Positions 18,148 to 25,697 of a stretch of 64,000 nucleotides of DNA are shown in pieces. The notes beneath the pieces were generated by a model that saw only the letters and a list, made by a program, of their open reading frames with translations, was not told the DNA's origin and did no database searches. Each line of letters starts with the position of its first letter. The stretch's first letter is position 1. The position numbers were made by a program, and so were the translations under genes. The stretch is from Streptomyces sp. NBC_01497 (lineage in GTDB: Bacteria; Actinomycetota; Actinomycetes; Streptomycetales; Streptomycetaceae), in assembly GCF_036250695.1 (NCBI RefSeq), contig NZ_CP109427.1, forward strand, positions 2,914,001 to 2,978,000. The letters run 5' to 3'.

Positions 18148-19021
18148 TGTCGCGGATGCCCGCGAAGAGGTCGTCCTCGGGGAGGGTCGTATCGACGAGG
18201 GAGCGTGCGAGCTCGTACTCCTCCGTGGGCCAGACCTCCCGCTGCAGGTCCAGCGGGACCCTGAACCAGCCGCCGTCGGGGTCGATCTGCGTGGCGTGCG
18301 CGAGCAGCGCCTTGTCGCGGATCTCGAAGAAGTCGCCGCACGGCACGTGCGTCGTCAGGTTCCGCTCCCCGCGGTCGCTCTTCTGCCACCGCTCCAGCCA
18401 CTCCGCGTACGGCGACTCCAGGCCGCGCGCCAGCAGCGCCTCGTGCAGCGCGATCGTACGGGTGCGGTTGAAGCCCTGGTTGTAGTAGAGCTTCTGCGGC
18501 TGCCAGGCCGGGCCGAACTCGGCCTCGGGGTACTTCTCGGTGTCCGCCGCGTGCTCGAACGCGACCATCGAGACCTTGTGGGTCATGATGTGGTCCGGGT
18601 GCGGATAGCCGCCGTTCTCGTCGTACGTCGTGACGGCCTGCGGCCGGAACGACCGGATGAGGCGGACGAGCTTGCCCGCCGCCTCGTCGACGTCGGCGAG
18701 CCCGAAGCAGCCTGCGGGCAGCGGCGGCAGCGGGTCGCCCTCCGGGAGGCCGGAGTCCACGTAACCCAGCCATTCCTGCTGGATGCCGAGGATCTCGCGG
18801 GCCTCGTCCATCTCCCGCTTGCGCACCTCGTGGATGTGCTCCTCGATGTACGTGTCCCCCTGGAGCTTCGGGTTGAGGATGTCGCCGCGCTCGCCACCTG
18901 TGCAGGTCACGACCACCACGTCCACCCCCTCGGAGACGTACTTGGCCATGGTGGCCGCGCCCTTGCTCGACTCGTCGTCGGGGTGGGCGTGGACCGCCAT
19001 CAGTCGCAGCTGCTCAGTCAA
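18140..19021 (-). CDS. mca: Mycothiol S-conjugate amidase
   Basis: A 293-residue zinc amidase that cleaves mycothiol S-conjugates to a mercapturic acid and GlcN-inositol, detoxifying electrophiles. The LmbE/PIG-L zinc motif AHPDDE is at residues 12-17 (H13, D16), with the second part YPHPDHIMTH further on. ERNLTTHVPCGDFFEIRDKAL matches Mca rather than MshB. The TTG start at 19021 was chosen because the family begins TEQLRLMAVHAHPDDES and GAGGA lies 7 nt upstream. It heads a two-gene operon with the small membrane protein. Confidence 0.95.
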   Translation of the reverse strand: MTEQLRLMAVHAHPDDESSKGAATMAKYVSEGVDVVVVTCTGGERGDILNPKLQGDTYIEEHIHEVRKREMDEAREILGIQQEWLGYVDSGLPEGDPLPPLPAGCFGLADVDEAAGKLVRLIRSFRPQAVTTYDENGGYPHPDHIMTHKVSMVAFEHAADTEKYPEAEFGPAWQPQKLYYNQGFNRTRTIALHEALLARGLESPYAEWLERWQKSDRGERNLTTHVPCGDFFEIRDKALLAHATQIDPDGGWFRVPLDLQREVWPTEEYELARSLVDTTLPEDDLFAGIRDNA

Positions 19022-19122
19022 GACTCGATCCTCAGTGATTCGTCGCAAAGGGCGGCTTCTATAGTGACGGATACCGGGGGGCGAAAATTCCGGCATAGGC
19101 GCCCGCCGCGAGAGGACTGATC

Positions 19123-19524
19123 ATGGCCCAGGCGCGTACGCAGGCCCCCGCGGGCCGCTACGGCCGCTCGGCGGACGAGCGCGCGGACCACAAGCTCAAG
19201 ATCATTGGCGCTGTGCTCGGCGCCGCCGCCGTGATCGGGCTCGGCTACTACGGCTTCCACACGATCGCCGACCAGAGCGTGTCCGGCCAGGTCGTCTCGT
19301 ACGAGCAGGTGACGCCCTCCGAGGTGCAGATCCACCTGGAGGTCAACAAGGGCAAGTCGACGACCGGCAGCTGCACGGTCCGCGCCCTCGACACCGACCA
19401 CAACGAGGTGGGCCGCAAGACGGTCCGCTACGACCAGCACACGACGCAGATCGACCAGATCATCACCCTCCGTACGACCGCGAAGTCGACCGCCGCCGAG
19501 CTGGTGGGCTGTTCCGACAGCTAG
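19123..19524 (+). CDS. DUF4307 domain protein
   Basis: A 133-residue single-pass membrane protein of the DUF4307 family, conserved in actinobacteria between mca and greA. Residues about 25-48 form the membrane helix (KIIGAVLGAAAVIGLGYYGF). The extracytoplasmic part has the typical SGQVVSYEQVTPSEVQIHLEV and two cysteines (GSCTVRAL, LVGCSDS) that could form a disulfide. GAGAGGAC lies upstream of ATG 19123. A TATAGT at 19061-19066 could be its -10 element. The function is unknown. Confidence 0.93.
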   Translation: MAQARTQAPAGRYGRSADERADHKLKIIGAVLGAAAVIGLGYYGFHTIADQSVSGQVVSYEQVTPSEVQIHLEVNKGKSTTGSCTVRALDTDHNEVGRKTVRYDQHTTQIDQIITLRTTAKSTAAELVGCSDS

Positions 19525-19801
19525 CCCGTTCCCCGGGCCGGCGGCACGGCCGGGCGGGCCCGGACCGAGGCCGTGCACAACAGCGTCGGTACGGGCCGTT
19601 CCGCAGGCCGGAAAAGGCCCCGCAGCGCCCTCGAAGAGGGGCGACAACACGCCACTGACCTGCACTGACGCATCTCTGACGGCTTTTGTGCTCCCCCTTT
19701 GGCCGCGAAATTGTTAGGCTCGTGGTTTCGCCCGACCGGGAAGGCCTCATCCTTACTGGTAGGGCGTTACTTTGTATTCCCAGTACCTACGAGGAGCACC
19801 A

Positions 19802-20299
19802 GTGACCCAGACCAGCGAGAACGTCACCTGGCTCACCCAGGAGGCGTACAACCAGCTCAGGACCGAGCTGGACTACCTGTCTGGTCCCGCCCGCACCGAG
19901 ATCGCCAAGAAGATCGAGGCCGCGCGCGAGGAGGGGGACCTGCGCGAGAACGGCGGGTACCACGCGGCCAAGGAGGAGCAGGGCAAGCAGGAGCTCCGCG
20001 TCCGCCAGCTGACCCAGCTCCTGGAGCACGCGAAGGTCGGCGAGGCCCCCGCGGACAACGGCGTGGTCGAGCCCGGCATGGTCGTCACGATCGCCTTCGA
20101 CGGCGACGAGGACGACACCCTGTCGTTCCTGATGGCGTCCCGTGAGTACGCGAGCGCCGACATCGAGACGTACTCGCCGCAGTCCCCGCTCGGCTCGGGT
20201 GTGAACGGCAAGAAGGTCGGCGAGAACGCGCAGTACGAGCTGCCCAACGGCAAGTCGGCGACGGTGAAGATCCTCGCCGCCAAGCCGTACTCGGCCTGA
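19802..20299 (+). CDS. greA: Transcription elongation factor GreA
   Basis: A 165-residue GreA. It has the N-terminal coiled coil with the acidic tip needed to stimulate RNA polymerase cleavage (AREEGDLRENGGYHAAKEEQ) and the C-terminal FKBP-like domain (SPQSPLGSGVNGKKVGE, then NGKSATVKILAAKPYSA). The factor rescues backtracked RNA polymerase by promoting cleavage of the 3' RNA end. GAGGAG lies 7 nt before GTG 19802. Two hairpins follow the stop. The 277-bp upstream gap is slightly AT-rich near 19680-19800, which probably contains the promoter. Confidence 0.97.
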   Translation: MTQTSENVTWLTQEAYNQLRTELDYLSGPARTEIAKKIEAAREEGDLRENGGYHAAKEEQGKQELRVRQLTQLLEHAKVGEAPADNGVVEPGMVVTIAFDGDEDDTLSFLMASREYASADIETYSPQSPLGSGVNGKKVGENAQYELPNGKSATVKILAAKPYSA

Positions 20300-20307
20300 T
20301 CTCCGCC

Positions 20308-20330
20308 CCGGCCGGATCCGCTCCGGCCGG
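20308..20330 (+). terminator. greA terminator
   Basis: CCGGCCGGA (20308-20316) and TCCGGCCGG (20322-20330) form a perfect 9-bp stem with a 5-nt loop, 8 nt after the greA stop. Confidence 0.75.
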
Positions 20331-20389
20331 AACCTCCGGCCGGAACCCGCTCCCGGCGGGCGCCCCGGCCGGCGGCCCACGCACCACGA

Positions 20390-20436
20390 CGACAGGGCCG
20401 TACCGCACCGTCTTCCGGCGCCGTACGGCCCTGTCG
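20390..20436. terminator. Bidirectional terminator between greA and ABC permease
   Basis: CGACAGGGCCGTAC (20390-20403) pairs perfectly over 14 bp with GTACGGCCCTGTCG (20423-20436); the loop is 19 nt. It sits 26 nt from the permease stop on the minus strand, so it mainly ends the ABC transporter mRNA and backs up the greA terminator. Confidence 0.8.
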
Positions 20437-20462
20437 CACGCTGCCACCGGCCGCGCCCGAGG

Positions 20463-21302
20463 TCAGGACGTCGCCGAGCGGTACTTGCGCACCGCGAGGG
20501 TGCGGAACACCGCGATGATCACCGCGGACCAGATCAGCGAGGCCCACACCGGGTGCTGCATCGGCCAGGCCGTCGAGGTCGACACCCCCGGATTGCCGAA
20601 CAGCTCGCGGCTGGCCTGCACCGTCGCACTGAACGGGTTCCAGTTGGCGATGGGCTGCAGCCAGCCCGGCATCCTGCTGGAGTCCACGAACGCGTTCGAG
20701 ATGAACGTGACGGGGAACAGCCAGATCAGTCCGCCCGACGTGGCCGCCTCGGGGGTGCGCACGGACAGGCCGATCAGCGCGCCGATCCAGGAGAACGCGT
20801 ACCCCAGCAGGAGCAGCAGCCCGAAGGCGGCGAACATCTTCGCGACGCCCTCGTGGATGCGCCAGCCCACCAGCACGGCGACGACCGCGAGCACGACGAC
20901 GGTCAGCGCGGTCTGCACGAGGTCCGCGAGCGTACGGCCGGTGAGGACGGCGCCGCGCGCCATGGGCAGTGACCGGAACCGGTCGACCAGGCCCTTGTGC
21001 ATGTCGTCCGCGATGCCGGCGCTCGCGCCCGCCGTGGCGAAGGTCACCGTCTGCGCGAAGATCCCCGCCATGAGGAAGTTGCGGTAGACGGTGGGATCGG
21101 TGGTGTTGCCCACGGTCAGTGAGCCGCCGAACACGTAGCTGAACAGCACCACGAACATGATCGGCTGGAACAGCCCGAAGAGGATGACCTCCGGGATGCG
21201 CGTCATCCGGATCAGGTTGCGCTGCGCGACGACGAGCGAGTCCCGTACGGACCCGGCGACGCCGCCGCGCACGACGGGGGCCTGGGTCGTGATGACGGTC
21301 AT
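20463..21302 (-). CDS. ABC-2 type transporter permease, DrrB-like
   Basis: A 279-residue permease with six membrane helices. The family features are visible: VAQRNLIRMTRIPEVILFGL before helix 1, FLMAGIFAQTVTF, the loop DMHKGLVDRFRSLPMARGAVLTGRTLADL and the NPFSATVQASRELFGNP motif before the last helix. It pairs with the ATPase encoded just upstream; the start ATG overlaps that gene's stop by 4 nt (ATGA). Together they form a daunorubicin-resistance-type exporter. The substrate is unknown. ATG 21302 is fixed by the overlap. Confidence 0.94.
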   Translation of the reverse strand: MTVITTQAPVVRGGVAGSVRDSLVVAQRNLIRMTRIPEVILFGLFQPIMFVVLFSYVFGGSLTVGNTTDPTVYRNFLMAGIFAQTVTFATAGASAGIADDMHKGLVDRFRSLPMARGAVLTGRTLADLVQTALTVVVLAVVAVLVGWRIHEGVAKMFAAFGLLLLLGYAFSWIGALIGLSVRTPEAATSGGLIWLFPVTFISNAFVDSSRMPGWLQPIANWNPFSATVQASRELFGNPGVSTSTAWPMQHPVWASLIWSAVIIAVFRTLAVRKYRSATS

Positions 21303-22462
21303 TCCGCCGTCCCCTTTCCGGTTCCGGTTCCGCTCTCGTTTCCGCTTTCGGTTTCCGTTTCGGTCTCTGCTCCGGTTCGACGTGGCGTTCCGCTGCCGTC
21401 CGCATGTTCCGGATCACCGGCCGGTGGCCGGTCCGCGGTCCTGTCCTCGGACCGGGCCCTGCCCTCGCTCCCCGCCCCGTCCTCATCACCGGCGTCGGCG
21501 TCCTCGGCCGCGTGCCCGGTCAGGGAGAGGAACACGTCGTCGAGCGTGGGCCTGCGCAGCCCGATGTCGTCGATCTCGATGCCCCGCGCGTCGAGTTCCC
21601 TGATCACCTCGGCGAGCAGCTTGGCGCCTCCGCTGACCGGGACGGTGAGCTTGCGGGTGTGTTCGACGACGGTCACGGACGCGTCGCCGGCGACGGTGCC
21701 GGACGTGCCGAAGCCGCGGAGGACGCCGCGCGCGGTGGCGATATGCCGCGGCTCGTGCACGACGACCTCGACGCGCTCGCCGCCGGTGCGGGCCTTCAGT
21801 TCGTCGGCCGTACCGCGGGCGATGACACTTCCCCGGTCGACCACGGCGATGTCGTGCGCGAGGTGGTCGGCCTCCTCCAGGTACTGCGTGGTCAGCAGCA
21901 GCGTCGTACCCACCGCCACCAACTCCTGGATGATCGTCCACAGTTGCTGCCGGTTGCGCGGGTCGAGGCCGGTCGTGGGCTCGTCCATGAACATGACGGG
22001 GGGCGAGACGACGAGCGCCGCCGCGAGGTCGAGCCTGCGCCGCATGCCGCCCGAGTACGTCTTGATGGTGCGGTCGCCGGCGTCGGTGAGGTGGAAGCGT
22101 TCGAGCAGTTCGTCGGCGCGTGCCTTGGACTGCCGTCCGCTCAACTGGTAGAGCCGGCCCACCATCCGGAGGTTCTCCCGGCCGGTGAGGTATTCGTCCA
22201 CGGCCGCGAACTGGCCGGACAGACCGATGGAGCGGCGTACGTCGTTCGGGTGCTTGAGGACGTCGACACCGGCGACGACCGCACGGCCGCTGTCCGGGCG
22301 CAGCAACGTCGTCAGGACGCGCACCGCCGTCGTCTTGCCCGCGCCGTTGGGTCCCAGAAGACCGAGCACGGTGCCTTCGGGCACGTCGAGATCGACGCCG
22401 TCCAGAGCCCGGACGTCGCCGAAGGTCTTGACCAGTCCCTCGGCATAGATGGCGCCTGGCAT
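21299..22462 (-). CDS. ABC transporter ATP-binding protein, DrrA family
   Basis: A 387-residue ATPase. It has Walker A GPNGAGKTT, the signature TYSGGMRRRLDLA, Walker B PVMFMDEPTTGLDPR and a C-terminal DUF4162 region (VEVVVHEPRHI, DIGLRRPTLDDVFLSLTG). After about residue 322 there is an unusual 65-residue tail rich in Glu, Thr, Gly and Asp that ends in runs of ETETE and GTGTGKG and is encoded by a simple DNA repeat; this is not part of the usual ~320-residue family. AGGAGA lies 7 nt before ATG 22462. It is followed by its permease with a 4-nt overlap. The palindromic site at 22533 probably controls the pair. Confidence 0.94.
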   Translation of the reverse strand: MPGAIYAEGLVKTFGDVRALDGVDLDVPEGTVLGLLGPNGAGKTTAVRVLTTLLRPDSGRAVVAGVDVLKHPNDVRRSIGLSGQFAAVDEYLTGRENLRMVGRLYQLSGRQSKARADELLERFHLTDAGDRTIKTYSGGMRRRLDLAAALVVSPPVMFMDEPTTGLDPRNRQQLWTIIQELVAVGTTLLLTTQYLEEADHLAHDIAVVDRGSVIARGTADELKARTGGERVEVVVHEPRHIATARGVLRGFGTSGTVAGDASVTVVEHTRKLTVPVSGGAKLLAEVIRELDARGIEIDDIGLRRPTLDDVFLSLTGHAAEDADAGDEDGAGSEGRARSEDRTADRPPAGDPEHADGSGTPRRTGAETETETESGNESGTGTGKGTAE

Positions 22463-22532
22463 GAGGGTTCTCCTGACTGGTGAGGCCGGAGCCGCACGGG
22501 TGGGGGCCTGAGCCGCTTGGAGAGCGGAACGC

Positions 22533-22554
22533 TATCGCGATACATCGCGATATA
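22533..22554. promoter_or_regulatory. Candidate operator of the DrrAB-type transporter
   Basis: TATCGCGATA (22533-22542) is a perfect 10-bp palindrome and is followed directly by ATCGCGATATA, giving ATCGCGATA twice with a 10-bp period. The patch is AT-rich for this genome and lies 71 nt upstream of the transporter start. Two helical-turn-spaced palindromes fit a dimer-of-dimers repressor, for example of the PadR or MarR kind. The divergent MarR gene is one candidate; no padR gene is in the window. Confidence 0.6.
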
Positions 22555-22819
22555 CAAGCATCGACGCGCGACCGTTTCCGCCCCCTTGAGGACCCGCTCC
22601 GAGGGCCCGGCTCATCGCCGCCGCACGCCGGATCACCGGCCGCGGCCGGGCGGATCCGCGCGCGGAGCCGGGTCCGGCGGCGGGACGTCACCGACGCGGA
22701 ACGTGATCGCGGGCACTCCGCGCGGCCCGCGGACGTTGGAGCGGGTGCGGTACGTGAAGGGTTCATTCCGCGTACCCTGGACCACCATCAACCGACCACC
22801 GCACGAGAGAGTCCCGGCC

Positions 22820-23407
22820 ATGCCCCCCATTCAGGACATGACTTCCGATGCGTCGGTCTCCCAGGACGCGACGGACGCGCAGGCCCCTCAGGATTCCAGG
22901 GAATCCGGGCCGGCCGCTTCCGAATTCCCGGACGGTGCCGGGCTGCTGGACGCGCTCCAGCACCAAGTCGCCATCTTCGCCCGGCGCGCCGAACAGACCA
23001 GGCTCGGCGGGGTGGGCCAGGTGCGCAACACCATGGACCGCGCCGCGTACCTGCTGCTCAACCGCCTCGACCTGGAAGGCCCGATGGGCGTCAAGGCGCT
23101 CGCCGCCGGGATGGGCATCGACTCCTCGACGGTGACCCGGCAGGTCGCGCCGCTGGTCGACACGGGCCTGGTCAAGCGCACCTCGCACCCGGAGGACGGC
23201 CGTGCCGTCGTCCTGGAGCTCTCGGACCGCGGCCACGCGCGCCTCGAAGAGGTGCGCCTCTCCCGCAGGCTGCTGATGCAGCGCGTGACGGACGACTGGA
23301 CGGAGGAGGAGAAAGTCTCCTTCACCGCGCTGCTCACGCGTTTCAACCGGAGCCTGCCCGCCGCGAAGCAGTCCGTGTCCCCGGAGGACGCGCCGCCGGC
23401 CTCCTGA
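22820..23407 (+). CDS. MarR family transcriptional regulator
   Basis: A 195-residue regulator divergent from the DrrAB-type transporter. Residues about 1-40 are a Ser/Asp/Ala-rich extension. The winged helix follows: MDRAAYLLLNRLDLEGPMGVKALAAGMGIDSSTVTRQVAPLVDTGLVKR with the wing HPEDGRAVVLELSDRG (segments of one continuous region, about residues 73-140). The ribosome site before ATG 22820 is weak (GAGAGA); ATG 22838 is an alternative. Divergent MarR-transporter pairs often regulate each other. The intergenic region of 357 bp contains the palindromes at 22533-22554. Confidence 0.9.
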   Translation: MPPIQDMTSDASVSQDATDAQAPQDSRESGPAASEFPDGAGLLDALQHQVAIFARRAEQTRLGGVGQVRNTMDRAAYLLLNRLDLEGPMGVKALAAGMGIDSSTVTRQVAPLVDTGLVKRTSHPEDGRAVVLELSDRGHARLEEVRLSRRLLMQRVTDDWTEEEKVSFTALLTRFNRSLPAAKQSVSPEDAPPAS

Positions 23408-23490
23408 CCGGCGCCGCCGCCGCGGACCCCTGATCCACGGGCCGCTCCGGCCTCTTGACCCGGAGGCCGTGCCGGGCCTCATATGAGGAC

Positions 23491-23976
23491 GTGCGGCAGC
23501 GGCGTACGTCCCAGGCCCAGGAGCGCCGCCGCGCCCAGGAGTTCGAGTCGTTCGTCGCGGGCGCGGCGGGCCGCCTGCTGCACACCGCCACCCTGCTCAC
23601 CGGCGAGCCGCCGGGGGCCGCGCCCCGCGCGCTGCGCCTGCTGACGGCGGCGCTGGCCGCCACGTACGCGGACTGGCCGGGACTGCGCGGCTCGGATCCG
23701 TACGACAGGGCGCGCCAGGAGCTCGCGATGCGGTACGCCCGCTCCGCCGCGTGGCGCGGCAGGCATACGCGGGACGGCGTACTCGGCGTCCTCGGCCGCC
23801 AGGAGCGACTGGTGCTGGTGCTGCGCCTGTACGAGGGCGCCGACGAGGGGCAGACGGCCGCGCTGACCGGACTGCCGGTGGAGCGTGTCAGGGTGCTGTG
23901 CGCACGGGCGGTCGCGACACTGCGGGCCAGGGCCCGCGCGGGCGGCCCCGCGACCGGTGGGCGGGCCCTGTCATGA
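23491..23976 (+). CDS. Degenerate ECF sigma-like protein
   Basis: About 161 residues from GTG 23491; TTG 23455 is an alternative start and the true start is uncertain. The N-terminal part (FESFVAGAAGRLLHTATLLTGE, split here as FESFVAGAAGRL and LHTATLLTGE) matches region 2 of SigE-type ECF sigma factors. The region 2.3/2.4 part expected to melt and read the -10 element is reduced to ADWPGLRGSDPYDRARQEL. The C-terminal region 4 helix-turn-helix is recognisable: LGRQERLVLVLRLYEGADEG then QTAALTGLPVERVRVLCARA. It could be a true but divergent sigma factor or a sigma relative reused as a regulator. The next gene starts within its stop codon. Confidence 0.72.
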   Translation: MRQRRTSQAQERRRAQEFESFVAGAAGRLLHTATLLTGEPPGAAPRALRLLTAALAATYADWPGLRGSDPYDRARQELAMRYARSAAWRGRHTRDGVLGVLGRQERLVLVLRLYEGADEGQTAALTGLPVERVRVLCARAVATLRARARAGGPATGGRALS

Positions 23977-24215
23977 GCGGCAAGGAGGACCAGGTCCGCC
24001 GGATGCTGGACCTGCCGCACCCGCCGGTGCCGCCGGGGCTGGCGCTCCGGGCCGCCCGTCGGGGGACACGGATCGCCCACCGGCGACGGGTGACACGGAC
24101 GGCCGTCATGTTGACGCTGCTGGTCGCGGTGGCGGTGTTCCTCACCTGGCTGGCGGTCGCCGACCCCTGGGCGGCCCCGCCGTCGGTGATCGCACCACCA
24201 CCCCGACTGTTCTGA
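23973..24215 (+). CDS. Small single-pass membrane protein, possible anti-sigma partner
   Basis: An 80-residue protein whose ATG overlaps the stop of the sigma-like gene (ATGA). Residues about 1-43 are cytoplasmic and basic (KEDQVRRMLDLPHPPVPPGL, RRGTRIAHRRRVTR). Residues 44-63 form one membrane helix (AVMLTLLVAVAVFLTWLAVA), and a short Pro-rich external tail follows. The PPGLALRAARRG segment resembles the region before the helix in several Streptomyces sigma-linked membrane proteins. The tight coupling suggests it binds or tethers the sigma-like protein. That is inference; it lacks a zinc-binding anti-sigma motif. Confidence 0.72.
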   Translation: MSGKEDQVRRMLDLPHPPVPPGLALRAARRGTRIAHRRRVTRTAVMLTLLVAVAVFLTWLAVADPWAAPPSVIAPPPRLF

Positions 24216-24358
24216 CGGGACGGGCACGGGAGCGGCCCGGCAGCCGCCCGGGTCCCCCTCCCGGTGGCGGCAGTGGCCGGCAGCGGCCCCGGGGCCCGCG
24301 GGTGGCGACGGCGAGGCCCCGGCCGTGTCGCGGTCCGAGGCCGGGACGCCGCCCGCCG

Positions 24359-25525
24359 TCAGTCGCGTTCCAGCGCCTGCTTCAGGTCTTCCAGCAGGTC
24401 GTCGCCCGACTCGATGCCGACCGAGAGGCGCACCAGGTCCGAGGGCACCTCCAGCGGGGAGCCCGCCGCCGAGGCGTGCGTCATCCGTCCCGGGTGCTCG
24501 ATCAGCGACTCGACGCCGCCGAGGGACTCGCCCAGCGTGAAGAGCCGCGCGCGGTCGCAGACCGCGACCGCCGCCGCCTCGCCGTCCGCGACGCGGAAGG
24601 AGACCATGCCGCCGAACGCCTTCATCTGCTTGGCCGCGACCTCGTGCCCCGGATGGTCGGGCAGGCCCGGGTACAGGACGTGCGAGACACGCGGGTGCTG
24701 GGTGAGCATGTCCGCGACGCGCGTCGCGTTCTCGCTGTGGCGGTCCATGCGGACGGCGAGCGTCTTGACGCCGCGCAGCACCAGCCACGCGTCGAAGGGG
24801 CCGGCGATGGCACCCATCGCGTTCTGGTGGAAGGCCAGTTCGTCGCCGAACGACGGGTCCGCGACGATCAGCGCGCCGCCCACGACGTCGGAGTGGCCGC
24901 CCATGTACTTCGTGGTGGAGTGGACGACGACGTCGGCGCCGAGCGCCAGCGGCTGCTGGAGGTACGGGCTCGCGAACGTGTTGTCCACGACGAGCCTGAC
25001 TCCCGCCGAGCGGGCGACGCCCGCGAGCGCCGTGATGTCGCTGATGCCGAGCAGCGGGTTGGACGGCGTCTCCACCCAGATCGCCTTGGTACGGGTCGTC
25101 AGCGCGGCGCGCACCGCCTCCGGGTCGGAGGTGTTCGCGACGGACCACTCCACGCCCCAGCGGGAGGCGACCTTCGCGAACAGCCGGTACGTGCCGCCGT
25201 ACGCGTCGTTCGGGATCACCACGTGGTCGCCGGGCACGAGGAGCGTGCGCAGCAGGCAGTCCTCCGCCGCCAGGCCGGACGCGAACGCCAGGGCCCGGCT
25301 GCCGCCCTCCAGCGCGGCGAGGTTCTCCTCCAGGGCGCTGCGGGTCGGGTTGGCGCTGCGGCTGTACTCGTAGCCGCCGCGCAGCCCGCCGACGCCGTCC
25401 TGCTTGTAGGTGGAGACCTGGTAGATCGGGGGAACGACGGCCCCCGTGGCGGGGTCCGCGGTGTTGCCCGCGTGGATGGCACGGGTCTCGAAGTGCAGCG
25501 AATCGCCGAAGTGCTCGTGGGTCAT
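24359..25525 (-). CDS. metB: Cystathionine gamma-synthase/lyase-type PLP enzyme
   Basis: A 388-residue enzyme of the Cys/Met metabolism PLP family. The cofactor lysine is K206 in HSTTKYMGGHSD. Other signatures are YEYSRSANPTR, FASGLAAED, VETPSNPLL and DNTFASPYLQQPL. The active site fits cystathionine gamma-synthase, which joins O-succinyl- or O-acetylhomoserine and cysteine to give cystathionine; gamma-lyase activity cannot be excluded from sequence. ATG 25525 has no ribosome site, but a -10-like TACGCT (minus strand, 25538-25533) ends 7 nt before it, so the mRNA is probably leaderless. Confidence 0.93.
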   Translation of the reverse strand: MTHEHFGDSLHFETRAIHAGNTADPATGAVVPPIYQVSTYKQDGVGGLRGGYEYSRSANPTRSALEENLAALEGGSRALAFASGLAAEDCLLRTLLVPGDHVVIPNDAYGGTYRLFAKVASRWGVEWSVANTSDPEAVRAALTTRTKAIWVETPSNPLLGISDITALAGVARSAGVRLVVDNTFASPYLQQPLALGADVVVHSTTKYMGGHSDVVGGALIVADPSFGDELAFHQNAMGAIAGPFDAWLVLRGVKTLAVRMDRHSENATRVADMLTQHPRVSHVLYPGLPDHPGHEVAAKQMKAFGGMVSFRVADGEAAAVAVCDRARLFTLGESLGGVESLIEHPGRMTHASAAGSPLEVPSDLVRLSVGIESGDDLLEDLKQALERD

Positions 25526-25697
25526 GGGGGCGAGCGTAGTCGGCATGCCGCGGGACCCCGGAACATCGGCGTGCCGGGGGCGCCCCGGGGCGTCGGGCGG
25601 CCGGGCCGCGACTGGCCGGGGACCCCGGGGCCGGGGCATCGGAGATCCGGGGCCGACCGGGCCCCCGGACGCCCGTGGTCTCGGGAACAATGGAGGT

